In this document: positions 10,823-20,706 of the stretch, one piece after another
Layout: each line of letters opens with the position of its first letter
Numbering within the stretch: the stretch's first letter is position 1
Origin: Setomelanomma holmii
Taxonomy: Eukaryota; Ascomycota; Dothideomycetes; Pleosporales; Phaeosphaeriaceae
Reading direction: 5' to 3'
Assembly (NCBI GenBank): GCA_010015745.1
Contig: ML978230.1
Coordinates: forward strand, 62,001 to 126,000
DNA: 64,000 bases
The notes under the pieces: model-generated
The model's input: the letters and a program-made list of their open reading frames with translations, nothing else
Databases searched by the model: none
Told to the model about the DNA's origin: nothing
Made by a program: the position numbers and the translations under genes

Positions 10823-11512
10823 ATGGCACCCTTCAAAGTCGCAGTCTATCTTTACCCACACGCTGACATTCTTGACTTCAGCGGTCCAACCGAGATCTAC
10901 TCTTGCCGTCCGTTTGATGGACCCGGTCAATTCAAGATCACTTCATTCGCACATCACGAAAGAATCGAGACCGAAAGTGGTGCAATGACGTACGTGCCCA
11001 ACGCAACATTCAAGGAGATCGAAGCCAAGATCGAGGAGTTTGACATCTTGGTCATTCCAGGTGCTGCATTCGACCAGGTTTCGTCGTTGATCAAGACCAA
11101 GGAAGGGAAAGAACTGTCAGCTCTGCTTCGGAAGTTCGTTGCGAGTAAGCCGACCCATGAGTTAGGAAAGAGGGTTCTGCAGTCGGTTTGCTCAGGCTCC
11201 ATTTTGCTTGCCGCATCTGGTGTTCTGGCAGGTCGCAACATCACAACTCATCACCTCGGCTTTGACATGCTCAAAAAGGTCGCTGACGAGGCGGCTGGCG
11301 CCGACTCCAAAGTCAACATTGTCAAGACGCGATGGGTAGATGCGGGGAGCACGGAGGCGGGAGTACGCATTATCAATGCTGGAGGGGTCAGTTCGGGAAT
11401 CGATTCGACCTTATGGATTGTGGAGCAACTGGCAGGCAAGCAAGCTGCAGATTGGGCGGCCAAAATCGCCGAGTTTGAACCAAGATCGAAGGGATGGAGC
11501 GAGGGCCAATAA
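10823..11512 (+). CDS. DJ-1/PfpI family protein (class I glutamine-amidotransferase-like fold)
   Basis: A single exon of 229 residues with ATG at 10823. The domain fills the whole protein: VAVYLYPHADILDFSGP at the start, DILVIPGA at 74-81, and the nucleophile elbow SVCSGSILLAASG with the Cys at about 123, followed by TTHH. This pattern is that of the isonitrile-hydratase/ThiJ-PfpI group, which includes hydratases, glyoxalases and proteins of unknown chemistry. No signal peptide is seen, so it is probably cytosolic. The substrate cannot be told from sequence. A Zn2Cys6 regulator lies 420 bp downstream on the same strand. Confidence 0.9.
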   Translation: MAPFKVAVYLYPHADILDFSGPTEIYSCRPFDGPGQFKITSFAHHERIETESGAMTYVPNATFKEIEAKIEEFDILVIPGAAFDQVSSLIKTKEGKELSALLRKFVASKPTHELGKRVLQSVCSGSILLAASGVLAGRNITTHHLGFDMLKKVADEAAGADSKVNIVKTRWVDAGSTEAGVRIINAGGVSSGIDSTLWIVEQLAGKQAADWAAKIAEFEPRSKGWSEGQ

Positions 11513-11933
11513 GCTCAAAAGGCTTGTTATTGATGGCGACGGTGATCGTGGGAAAGATGTAGAGCTCAGCCATTGGTGTTGAGTGTCATAGCCAGCCGAG
11601 ATCATACTTGAGCAGAGATCTAACAAAATGCCCCTGTATATGGGATATTTGTAGCACAATCATCGATGTAGTATGACTTGCCTTCTGTAAGTGTAGGGTG
11701 TAGGCAGGAAGGACGGTGTAACAAAGGCCGAACCTCGGTAAGCAGCCACAGTGTCCCAATCAGGCAAGCGCGATCTTGCCGATCCACTTGCAGCATGGAA
11801 AACTGCCGGGGATAATCACAAACGCTGTACGCTTCCCGCACTCGCTCTCGTACTCGAAGCGCACCCAATTGCGGCGACGCATCGTACATCGCAGACGCCA
11901 TATATGTAATCTACAGGCCATACACATATCGCG
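11513..11933. other. intergenic, no gene seen
   Basis: 421 bp between the DJ-1/PfpI gene and the zinc-cluster gene. No supportable frame; presumed 3' and 5' untranslated and promoter sequence. Confidence 0.5.
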
Positions 11934-13104
11934 ATGCCCAGACTCGGCTCTAAGAAGAGTCGCAACGGCTGCGCTCAGTGTAAGAAGCGCCGTGTCAAAG
12001 TGAACAATACAAACATCCAATTTTCCGCCAAGATCCGCTGACGCGACACAGTGCGATGAGAACCGGCCATGTGGAGCCTGCACGCGCTATCAAGTGCAAT
12101 GCAGCCTTCTGAGCTCTGCCACTCCATTCCGCCCTTCGACGTCTTCACGCGGGACTCATGCTTCGACGACTAGCACGGATGGCTCCGGAAGTGAATCAAG
12201 GACACCAGTAAGAGGAACTTCGGCATCACCAAATGTATCAGATCAAAGTCCAGCCTACCATCACGACAAATTGCCAGCTCCATTATCGGAACTTGACCAA
12301 TGGATGCATGATCTTGAATTGATGCATCATTTTACGGCCCATGCCTACCTGACGATGCCTGGACTCGAATCGACCAGGCAGATCTGGGGGTATTCGGTTC
12401 CGCAGGAGGCCTTCAAGTTCCCATTCCTGATGCACAGTATACTCGCATTCTCTGCCAATCACCTCGCATACCTGAGTCCAACCAAGGCCGCGCATTACCG
12501 TCTGATCTCTGGGACACATTATACAGCTGCAGTGACAGGACTGAACGGCGCTCTTGCAGACATAGCACCCTCAAACTGCCACGCCATATTCGTCACCGCC
12601 TCGATGACTGTAGTCAACGCCTTTACCGACGCTCGAGCTTATGACCCCGATGTTCTGATCGAAACCTTTCAGCTTCTCCGTGGCATGGACTACGTATTGC
12701 AGAAGACTACACCAATGATCGAGAAAGGCCCATTCGCAGCAATCATTCGGCAAGCAACCGATGCGCCAAAGCCTTCCCCTTTGCTCTCGTCTTTGCTGGT
12801 AGAACTTCAGGCACCTAGAGGCTCTCCAACAAGCGACTCCACCCCCGATCAATTATCGCGATCAAAGGCTGTCGATGTTCTCCGCCACGGTTTGCAATAC
12901 GCGATTGAAACATCGCCTTATCCCGCTTTCCGAGCATCTTTGATTTGGCCCATCAGCATCGAGGCTGACTTCATCGAGCAATTGAAAGTCAGGACAGATC
13001 CTGAAGTGCGTGATCTCTTCAAGCGATACTGTCAACTGTTGGACTTCGCAGCCTCGGAGTTCTGGTTCATGACAAATTGGAAAGGCCTTTGGCGGCAACT
13101 GTGA
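11934..13104 (+). CDS. Zn2Cys6 transcription factor, Upc2/sterol-uptake-regulator type
   Basis: Two exons, join(11934..11999, 12052..13104), give 372 residues. The 52-nt intron falls inside the zinc cluster just before the third cysteine, a common place for an intron in fungal zinc-cluster genes. Joined, the six cysteines have spacing C-x2-C-x6-C-x5-C-x2-C-x6-C at residues 13-39, preceded by a basic GSKKSRNG. A Ser/Thr-rich linker follows, then the long helical C-terminal domain (ELMHHFTAHAY, PFLMHSILAFSANHLA) found in Upc2-like regulators. It should bind DNA in the nucleus; its target genes are unknown. A DJ-1/PfpI enzyme sits upstream. Confidence 0.88.
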
Positions 13105-13290
13105 GAGTCGCCCGTTTCAGAAGAGAAGTTTTTGTGAGCAATCATTGCGATCCGCGGAGAGGAAGCGATTGTCACGAGCTCCATTTGCCCTCGTCACGCT
13201 GTATGCCCTTTGGGTACAAGCAAGCTACCCTCCTCAGCAGATACAATAGCAAGGCCTGAAGCTCTTGGATCTGCACCATACTGTATCGTC

Positions 13291-13968
13291 ATGACGCCTG
13301 CAGCGAACCATCCGGTCTCGGCCACCGCCACCGACCCTGCGCTCTGTGGCGCATGTCCCAATCCGGCGACATTCACCTGTTTGGTCTGCACCAATATGCA
13401 GTATTGTTCTCAGCAATGTCAGCAATGCGATTCGGCACAGCACAATATGATCTGCAGCTCTTTCCAGAACTTCCAGTAGCGACCGGACGACCAGCACTAT
13501 CGAGCAATCTGCTTCCCTGTCGGTGGTGGTCCACCATGTTTCATTTGGCTTCGCATGACTGGCAAACGTGGTGGTCACGGAGTCGATGATACGGATCTCG
13601 CTCAGTTCGTCTCCGGTTCACGCCATGGCGGCATTTTCGTGAGCTCTCATAAGGGAATTAAGGATCGCAGCTACAAGAACGCCATGTCCGTCGAGCATGA
13701 TCAGAACACGTTCATGAACAATCCGCCCGCTAATCAATGTCTCGTCAGCATGATCGGACCTGCCGCTGCTCGCTGGTTGGGTGGTTACGTAGCACATGGT
13801 TGGAAGTATCAGGCATGGGACGAAAAGGAGACGTGGGATGAGGAGAACAAAGCCCTCGGGGCTGACTTTCCGCTCATTGCTGTAGACCTGGACACGACTT
13901 CCTTGGGCCCTCTGATTGCGTACCTAACCTGGTACGCAGAGAATGAGCCGACTGGAGGACTGTACTAG
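13291..13968 (+). pseudogene. MYND zinc-finger protein with one in-frame stop
   Basis: ATG at 13291 opens a frame with a MYND finger at codons 16-56 (CGAC, CLVC, YCSQQCQ, then H and C). TAG at 13477-13479 is codon 63, directly after the finger. Beyond it the same phase stays open to 13968 for another 162 codons, starting with a stretch (HYRAICFPV) that aligns with RALWFPM of the intact MYND gene at 14608. So the stop interrupts a once continuous protein of about 225 residues. CAG to TAG explains it. A 62-residue lone MYND finger could still be produced. No normal intron covers the stop. Confidence 0.7.
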
Positions 13969-14607
13969 GGTAAGAGAACGGGGAAAATAGCGTTGACGGA
14001 TGGCGCATGGGATGGGGAACTCTTGCGGCGATGTCTGAGAGCCTGAAAAGAAGTTCTTGCTTTCTCGCTCAGGTGAGGTTCAGCACGCAAGGTCTCAACA
14101 TTCCCAGTATTCGGTCCCTTCAAACATCAATGTGGTTCTTCAGTTCTGCTCATTTCCACATGAAGTCAAGCTCTCACATGAGTACATGCTAGCACAGATT
14201 TCCAGGTCTTTGTTCATATTTGCAGCTTCCAAAAAGTAAGCGGCACTGGAAAGAACCAGGAGTAATGTCACCCTCGGCAACCTCTAGCAATCCTTTCCCC
14301 TGCTTCGAGCATGTGCTGCCGTGTTCAGTGATCTTGCATGCGTGCTAGCAGCTGCGAGCCAGCTTCTCGAGCAAATGCTGGCATATGCGAGCCGCATGCC
14401 TTGAGTCCCACAGATCCCAGGCGTCATGTGAAGTTGTTCATAGATATCGCGGTATGATGCCTCCACTCTTGCCTGCGGGTCATGCTGGCTCAACTTCACA
14501 CGCGGTAGTACACGTGCCAGCAGAGTAGCAAGCTCTTTCGTGCCATATAATGGCAGTCTTCAAGCAGTTGTGGATTAATTCGACAATTCACAACCGACCC
14601 CACAGCC
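13969..14607. other. intergenic, no gene seen
   Basis: 639 bp between the two MYND genes. Short frames only. The last 60 bp before 14608 is A/C-rich and is the likely leader of the intact MYND gene. Confidence 0.5.
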
Positions 14608-15207
14608 ATGTCGACTGCCTCTGGACCCTGTGGCTACTGTTCAGAATCACTTCAGAACAAATCGGAAATCTTCTCTTGCGAGACCTGCAACAACATGGTG
14701 TACTGCTCGAAAGGCTGCCGCAAAGGAAATAAAAAGAACCATGATCCATTCTGCTCATCTTTCATGGTCCACCAAACCGCACCAACTACACTGAAATTTC
14801 GAGCCCTCTGGTTCCCAATGAACGATACTCCCGCTCGCTTTACCTGGCTCGAGCACATTATGACCACCTTGCCTGGTAAGACTTGGACCGACCCTATCCT
14901 TCCTAACATAGCAGAGTACACAGACGGTTATCCGGTACAACCCATCCCCATTATGAGTACATTGTGCCCGTATTGCAATGCCACGATCACCATATGGGTC
15001 TCTCAGAACCGGAGAATGACCTTTGCACCAAAGAATGAAGCCTATGCAGCTATGTTCGGTGATGAGCCGAAAGGCAAGGTGTGGAGAGGAGGGTATCTCG
15101 CGGTGGGTTCCAAAGGGCATGGAGGATTGGATATCGCGGCACATTTGGACACGATGTGTGCAATCAGTGTAACTAAAGCTCTGCAAAAGGCTATGGAGGC
15201 AGCATAG
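14608..15207 (+). CDS. MYND-type zinc-finger protein
   Basis: A single-exon, 199-residue frame. The MYND finger occupies residues 8-49: CGYC, CETC, MVYCSKGCRKGNKKNHDPFC, with the Cys/His order expected for this protein-interaction zinc finger. The remainder is a family-specific domain without a name known to me, containing a CPYC pair around residue 120 and a Gly-rich segment (WRGGYLAVGSKGHGG). No signal peptide or membrane segment is present. It is the intact partner of the interrupted gene at 13291-13968. The Fot1/pogo element begins 234 bp downstream. Confidence 0.75.
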   Translation: MSTASGPCGYCSESLQNKSEIFSCETCNNMVYCSKGCRKGNKKNHDPFCSSFMVHQTAPTTLKFRALWFPMNDTPARFTWLEHIMTTLPGKTWTDPILPNIAEYTDGYPVQPIPIMSTLCPYCNATITIWVSQNRRMTFAPKNEAYAAMFGDEPKGKVWRGGYLAVGSKGHGGLDIAAHLDTMCAISVTKALQKAMEAA

Positions 15208-15440
15208 CTTTGGAATTCCTGGTCCATTACCAATTGTCCAGCTTCTTTAGGTCGTGATTACCACCCGCGAACTTCGAATGCTTCGCTATTGAGTGTAGTC
15301 GATGCTGAACATATACTTAGCACACTGCAATCGTTTCATGCTCTGCATTTCGCGACGTTCAACAGTCCATTGTTGGCAGTGTCGATGTCAATGGCCAATT
15401 CTCAACCTCGTTAGCTTGCCACCACTCAATCGTACCGGTA

Positions 15441-15483
15441 CCGTGCGCTACCGCGTGCCGACCACCTCCGCGTGCCGACCACC
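15441..15483 (+). repeat. left terminal inverted repeat, 16-bp deletion
   Basis: 43 bp matching the reverse complement of 17389-17447, except that a 16-bp block is absent. It contains two direct copies of CCGCGTGCCGACCACC. Confidence 0.88.
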
Positions 15484-15539
15484 CCGCACATCATTACACC
15501 AACTCACCACCAACTTCAAAACGCAGTATCTCTACCAAT

Positions 15540-17279
15540 ATGGAACCTATCGATAAGGCGGTTAAAGCAATAAAATCGCACAACTCCAGTGAACAACTTT
15601 CGTACAAGAAATGTGCAAATATCTTTAAAGTTAACCGAACTACGCTAGACCAAAGATGCAAGGGCGTTCAGGGCAGTATGGCAGCCAAAAATGTCAACCA
15701 AAGAAAACTCAGCCCACAACAAGAGGCAGAGCTCATAGATTATATCAAAGACCTTACAGGTCGAGGGCTTCCACCTACCAGAGCCATGACGCAACGCTTT
15801 GCGTCTGAGATAGCGAAACAGCCTGTAGGAGAGACGTGGGTGGGGCGCTTTTTGAAGAGACACAAGGACCATCTCACCTCCAAATAGGCGGCTGGTATGG
15901 ACGCTGTACGTCACCGAGCTGACTCAGAGTACAACTACAACCTCTACTTTGATCTCCTCCATGAGAAGATGCAGCAGTATGATGTGGAGCCTCGCCACAC
16001 GTACAATATGGACGAGAAGGGCTTCATGATTGGGGTCACTTCAAGGACAAAGAGGGTCTTCTCTAAGAGCCTGTGGGAGAAAAAAAAGGTCAGAGACTCA
16101 CTTCAAGACGGCTCTCGTGAGTGGGTAACTGTCCTGGCATGTGCTTGTGCCGATGGAACAAGTCTTCCTCCTGGTCTCATCTACCAGGCCCAGAACGGTA
16201 ATATACGGTCATCTTGGGCAGAGGATATCAAGGTCGGCAAGCACGACGTCTTTGTTGCTTCATCTCCCTCTAGATGGACGAACAACGATGTAGGTTTAGC
16301 CTGGCTTGAGCAGGTATTTGACCGTCATACAAAGAAGAAAGCGCGCTCAAGTTACCGCCTCCTTATCTTAGATGGCCATAGAAGTCACGTTACGAAGGAT
16401 TTTCTTAGATTATAGCTACAGGAACAAGATCCTCCTTGCTATCTTTCCTCCCCATTCAACTCACAGCCTTTGGCCACTTGATGTGGTGTTGTTTGCGCCA
16501 CTCTCAAAAGCGTACACCCAAGAGCTCACCACCCATCTTCAATTCACCCAAGGGCTTATCCCAATTAATAAGGGCGACTTCTTCCCCTTGTTCTGGAAGG
16601 CCTAGACCTCTACCTTTAACTAGAGGCTTATCTTAAGGTCCTTTGAAGCTACTGGTATATGGCCAATGGAGAGAGACATCATACTCCAAAGGTTCCGCCC
16701 AAAGACACCAGAACAAGATAGGGAGGCAGGAAGCTCGCTTATACTCGCTGAAGAGGACTGGAGAAACATGAGAGACCTTGTAGAGAAAGCAGTAAAAGAT
16801 GGGATGGAAAAGGAGGCAAAGAAGATCACTCTTTCCCTCCCAGAAAGTTCAGAGAGGCTCAGTTCCGTGAGAGAGTAAGAGCGCAAGAGAAACTTGAGGA
16901 GAAACTCAAAAAAGCTGAGATAAAGGACCTCAGAGCTCAGGCTGCCTTGCTTAAGCAGGAAGAGGCAGAAGAAAGGCGTGTAGCGCAAGAGGCAGCTAAG
17001 GTGGAGAGGGAGAGGGAGAAGGAAAGATTAGCTGCACAAATGGCTAAAGGAAAGCGCAAGAAACAACAGGAGAGAGAGACTGCAACCGCCCAAAAATCTC
17101 TACAATTGCCCTAAAGAGGCAAGAGAGCAGTCTCACAAGAGGCTGGGCTAAAGGCAAAGAAAGCGCGTTGGGCGCAACCTGCTAAAGGTGGTGGTGATGG
17201 TGGTGAGCCTGCACGCCCACCCCCAACCAAAACCACCAAAAAAGGCCGCAGCGTGCAGATACCTACTAGATATTGGTAG
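15540..17279 (+). pseudogene. Fot1/pogo-family transposase remnant
   Basis: The N-terminus has two helix-turn-helix DNA-binding domains (pipsqueak-like at codons 1-50, then a CENP-B-like one). The DDE catalytic domain follows, with the first Asp in YNMDEKGF, the second in LLILDGHRSH and the third in PLDVV. A basic, Glu/Lys/Arg-rich coiled tail ends at 17279. The frame is broken by TAG 15885-15887, a +1 shift near 16405, TAG 16603-16605, TAG 16621-16623, a second shift near 16840 and TAA 17112-17114. The TAG codons fit TGG or CAG changed by C-to-T at CpA. No functional transposase can come from this copy. Confidence 0.88.
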
Positions 17280-17388
17280 CCAAATTGATCGCAAGCATCA
17301 CTTCATTACTCCACCAGAAAATCTCGTGATAATATCTACTATGGGTGGCAGGAAAGCTTCAATTTCGACTGTGGGCAGGTGTAGCTTT

Positions 17389-17447
17389 GGTGGTCGGCAC
17401 GCGGAGGTGGTCGGCACGCGGTACCGAGGATTACCGGTAGCGCACGG
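17389..17447 (-). repeat. right terminal inverted repeat, full length
   Basis: 59 bp. The reverse complement contains the sequence of the left repeat plus the 16-bp block missing there. It ends next to TA at 17448-17449. Confidence 0.88.
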
Positions 17448-17607
17448 TATTTGTCAGCAACGGGGGTCAACACACCTTCCTTGTCAAGTGAAGACAACCT
17501 ACGAACAATCTTCTACACACACTCTGAAACTTCACACGCATTCCAGAATTCCTTTTGCAGCAAAGTTGGGAACATTCGAGGCAACAGAAATCGCGATTAA
17601 AAGCATA

Positions 17608-18078
17608 ATGGCTCATTTGGAATACTATTCGTATAAAGGCGTCGGTGAGCGCAATGCACAGCAGTATGGTTATGCCCAAGCTGTCCGAATCGGCGAAAGG
17701 ATTGAATGCTCCGGCCAAGGTACAGCATACCCATTCTGATCAGGACTGATAAGCTACGCTCGAAATAACTTTGTACCAGGCGGATGGGATCCGGAGACCG
17801 GTGTATACAACACCAACATTGACGAACAAATCCAACAAGCCTTCGCCAACGTTGACTTGAATCTCCGCGACGCTGGTGGCCAAGGTTGGTCGCAAGTCTT
17901 CCGCGTCAACAGCTATCATGTGCCGCTTAACAATGAGGCGTTAGCGATCATGACGAGGGAGTTCAAGAAGTGGATGCCAGATCACAAGCCAATTTGGACG
18001 TGTGTGGGGGTGCAGAGGTTAGGAGAGGATGATATGAGGGTTGAAATTGAGGTTGTTGCGCATGATTTAAAGGAATAG
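17608..18078 (+). CDS. RidA/YjgF/YER057c/UK114 family protein
   Basis: Two exons, join(17608..17719, 17780..18078), give 136 residues, a normal length for the family. The 60-nt intron splits a Gly codon in CSGQGGWDP. The protein starts with HLEYYSYKGVGE and YGYAQAVRIG. The C-terminal half has the family core (AFANVDLNLRDAG, SYHVPLNNEAL, WTCVGVQRLGEDDMRVEIEVVA). RidA proteins hydrolyse reactive enamine/imine intermediates made by PLP enzymes, but this eukaryotic subgroup is of uncertain activity. A transposon end lies about 160 bp upstream of the ATG, so the present promoter may differ from the ancestral one. Confidence 0.9.
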
Positions 18079-18429
18079 TTTTGAGTGCGATGGGTGACGA
18101 TTGTCGAAGAAACCTTGCTTTGCTTCCTTTGGGAGCACCAAGACCAAAAACAAACCGTTTCTTGCGGTACCGTCACCACTCTGCGTTTTGCTGGATCTAT
18201 CCACACTAATACAACTGCTCATAGTCCATTGGTCTCCCATGCCATGACCATCCGCCAACCCTCAGATTGGAAACTGCTGCGCAAGCTGTCATGACCCTGC
18301 GCTAAACACCCGTGATCGAATGCGCCAGGTCCTGTTCGACTTTTCGAATGTTGGTGTGGTTAGGTAAGCTCGAATCTGACGACCACGATGCAAGTAGCTC
18401 TCTAGGCAAGCCTTGATGTTGTGACGCTC
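18079..18429. other. intergenic, no gene seen
   Basis: 351 bp between convergent genes. No supportable frame. Confidence 0.5.
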
Positions 18430-18993
18430 CTATGGATAGTTCGAATCATCCGGTAGATGCCAACATCTCTCTTGCAATACCAGTCGTGTGAGAGCAATCC
18501 CCCCAGCTATGAGGGCAACATTCGCAAAGAATCTCGGCAACTCTGCGGCAGCCTTGGAGTCGTAAGGGAGCGGACCCATGACCGCAAGTGATTGAAAAGC
18601 CCTGGAACGCCAAGAAGGCAGTTTCGCTAAGAACCACAAGAGCTCTGTATCCCACTCGTTGTCGCGCGAGCTACAACCGTCGAGCGTGAATGTGTTGACC
18701 TTCCAGACGATTGGTGAAGTCTCGGGGTGAGATTGGCGTGAAATGCGGTTCAATGCTGTGAGCTGATTGAGGTGAGGGATATAGAACTTTGGTGTCGCTT
18801 CGCTTGCAGGGTCGTACGAAGAGCCTCTACACTTGATTCGTAACCCGGAGACGTCTGCCATAGCAAACTCAGCGATGCAGAGTTTTAGCTCTGTAGCTAA
18901 GTCCTTGAGACGGCAAGGCTGGGGTGACGAGAGTTCGTGTGCATGGTGACATGATTTCATTGATGCGTAATCGAGTGGTGGAACAAGCGGCAT
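18430..18993 (-). CDS. F-box-like hypothetical protein
   Basis: A single-exon, 187-residue frame from ATG 18993. After a polar start, residues 26-46 (RLKDLATELKLCIAEFAM) resemble the first two helices of an F-box (LPxELxxxIxEyxL). It is followed by LTALNRISRQSHPETSPIVWKVNTF, a wording common to a large, unnamed group of short Dothideomycete proteins. F-box proteins link substrates to SCF ubiquitin ligases, but here function is inferred from weak similarity. A longer relative lies upstream at 19503-20210 on the same strand. Confidence 0.55.
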   Translation of the reverse strand: MPLVPPLDYASMKSCHHAHELSSPQPCRLKDLATELKLCIAEFAMADVSGLRIKCRGSSYDPASEATPKFYIPHLNQLTALNRISRQSHPETSPIVWKVNTFTLDGCSSRDNEWDTELLWFLAKLPSWRSRAFQSLAVMGPLPYDSKAAAELPRFFANVALIAGGIALTRLVLQERCWHLPDDSNYP

Positions 18994-19502
18994 CGACTCT
19001 GCCTCAGAAAGTACGTGATCCGTTGTGTGAAGCTTTTTATGTTATCGCAGGCCTTGGGAGGATGAAGAGTAGATGATCCGGAGTCGAAGGCGTCAGGGTT
19101 GTGACAATTAGCTCTAGAAAGGGGGAGCCAAGCAGAGTATAAGTACTAACTCTTCTTACCAATATCGCTGCTTGCAGAATTGAAAAGTCGTGAAACCTTT
19201 GCAAGTGCTTATTAGAGCATAATCATTCACTATTGAAATGCCGAGATGAGCCTTCACCATAAATAGTGCGCAGGGATCTCTAGCGAATTGTTGATAAAGG
19301 AGGACAATACATTGAGTCTTTGTATCCTTGCCATTCTTCCGGGCAATCAGCTACGGTCGTCGTTTCAGGTTAATGCTAATGCCAGTTGGGCTGAGTCCGC
19401 CATGCCTTCGGCGATCAGAGCCGTTCTCTTAGATACCGAAGATACCGGAGTTTACTAGTAGCGGTGCGCTTCCATCCTCTATTCTATCCATGATGTCGCG
19501 GC
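18994..19502. other. intergenic, no gene seen
   Basis: 509 bp, A/T-richer than the neighbouring genes. No supportable frame. Confidence 0.5.
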
Positions 19503-20210
19503 TCATATTCCATGTTTGTGGCAATCGTCAATGAGCTTCAACTCTGCAGCGCTTAGAACTTGCTCAGCAATCTGCCGACCCTTCTCATCAGACGCAGACA
19601 TGACTCGAAGGTTGCGGACCTGACCAGACGAGAGGCTCGCCGCCTTCAAGTCTTGGATCTCGAGACGTCGAGCTTTGAATGCATCGAATACGTCCTCGAC
19701 CGTAAATGGCGCCATGTCCGTTTCCAATGCTCTAGACAATGACCATGCATCATAGCGGAAGGTGAACTGAGCGGTTGGTGTCTCGCAAGCGAAAGCCGCG
19801 ATGGTCTTTAGTGTGTCGTACAGGGTACTGGTAGGGTCATCAGTGCCCATTTGGAAGTGGATGGTGTTGTCCAGCTCGCGTGTCGTTCGAGGTGCCCATT
19901 TCACGAAGAATTCGTATTCGTAGATCGCTCCAAGCATCCACTCGCAGAACTCGAATGTATTCAGGTTCCGGACCAAATTCTTCGTCTCTGCGTAGAGCTG
20001 GCGCGAGACTCGAGTGATAGCTGTGAGAGTGTCCAGTTTCTTGAAAGTACCCTTGTACACACCAGTCCGAACACTTCTTCCCCAAAACCATAGCAGTGTC
20101 TCATGATTTTGAAGAACGTACTCGGCTACCAGCAGCCTCAGCTCGACTGGTAGGTCCATAAGCCGGAAGTGCATCGGTGGGTTTCCGGCTAGATTCGAGG
20201 GATTGGTCAA
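19503..20210 (-). CDS. F-box-like hypothetical protein
   Basis: A single-exon, 235-residue frame from ATG 20210. Residues 16-34 (RLMDLPVELRLLVAEYVL) give a better F-box-like start than the downstream relative. Then come LDTLTAITRVSRQLYAETKNLV and an aromatic stretch (NTFEFCEW). No repeats such as WD40 or LRR follow; the C-terminus is mixed helical. The two genes are same-strand relatives and may derive from an old tandem duplication. The name is based on similarity in the first 35 residues only. Confidence 0.6.
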   Translation of the reverse strand: MTNPSNLAGNPPMHFRLMDLPVELRLLVAEYVLQNHETLLWFWGRSVRTGVYKGTFKKLDTLTAITRVSRQLYAETKNLVRNLNTFEFCEWMLGAIYEYEFFVKWAPRTTRELDNTIHFQMGTDDPTSTLYDTLKTIAAFACETPTAQFTFRYDAWSLSRALETDMAPFTVEDVFDAFKARRLEIQDLKAASLSSGQVRNLRVMSASDEKGRQIAEQVLSAAELKLIDDCHKHGI

Positions 20211-20706
20211 GACCGTATGTTTCTCTTCATCTTTAGGCCGCTGGACTAGTGCAGAGGATATGATCGGGTCGTTACGTGTGGTAGATATCGTCTTCGCCGC
20301 CGTTTCGCTGTCCTGGTCTCCGGGTTGGTCGGGGAGCCGGCAAAAGTTAGCGTATCAATTAGTTGAAGGTAGCCTCGACTATTGAAGTCACGGAAAAGGA
20401 TATCGATAGATTGACTGTGAGGGAGAATATTGCACTGTTTACGGGTGTGTGCCAGGTTTTATGTGGAAAGAAAGTTGTCACAAACCTCAACAGAGACCTA
20501 ATGAACAGGCCATTGCGATCGAAATCATTCCATGGTGACAGCAGATTGTAATGTCGAAACACAAGCCTTCAATGATCATTCTCAAAGCCGTCCCAAATGA
20601 CAGCGTATGTCCGCGTGCCAAAGTCCAAACAGTATCAAACGCCGCGCAAAACGATGCAACATGACCACCAGCCAGCCACACATCCCAGCCGTCCAGGCAT
20701 CCAGCC
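20211..20706. other. intergenic, no gene seen
   Basis: About 500 bp between the F-box-like gene and the possible extended 3' end of the myosin gene. No supportable frame. Confidence 0.45.

Larger units (their letters stand above)
15441..17447 (+). mobile_element. Fot1/pogo-type (Tc1/mariner superfamily) DNA transposon, decayed
   Basis: A 2.0-kb element bounded by inverted terminal repeats (15441-15483 and 17389-17447) and flanked on both sides by TA (15439-15440, 17448-17449), the usual target duplication of the superfamily. The repeats begin CCGTGCGCTACCG and each contains two copies of CCGCGTGCCGACCACC. The left repeat is 16 bp shorter than the right because one block is missing between short TACCG repeats. 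The interior encodes a broken transposase. The right end stops about 160 bp before the start codon of the RidA-family gene, so the element lies in that gene's upstream region. Confidence 0.9.

Noticed and set aside
18360..18450. Possible tRNA T-loop (GTTCGAATC-like strings)
   Set aside because: No matching acceptor, D or anticodon stems around them.
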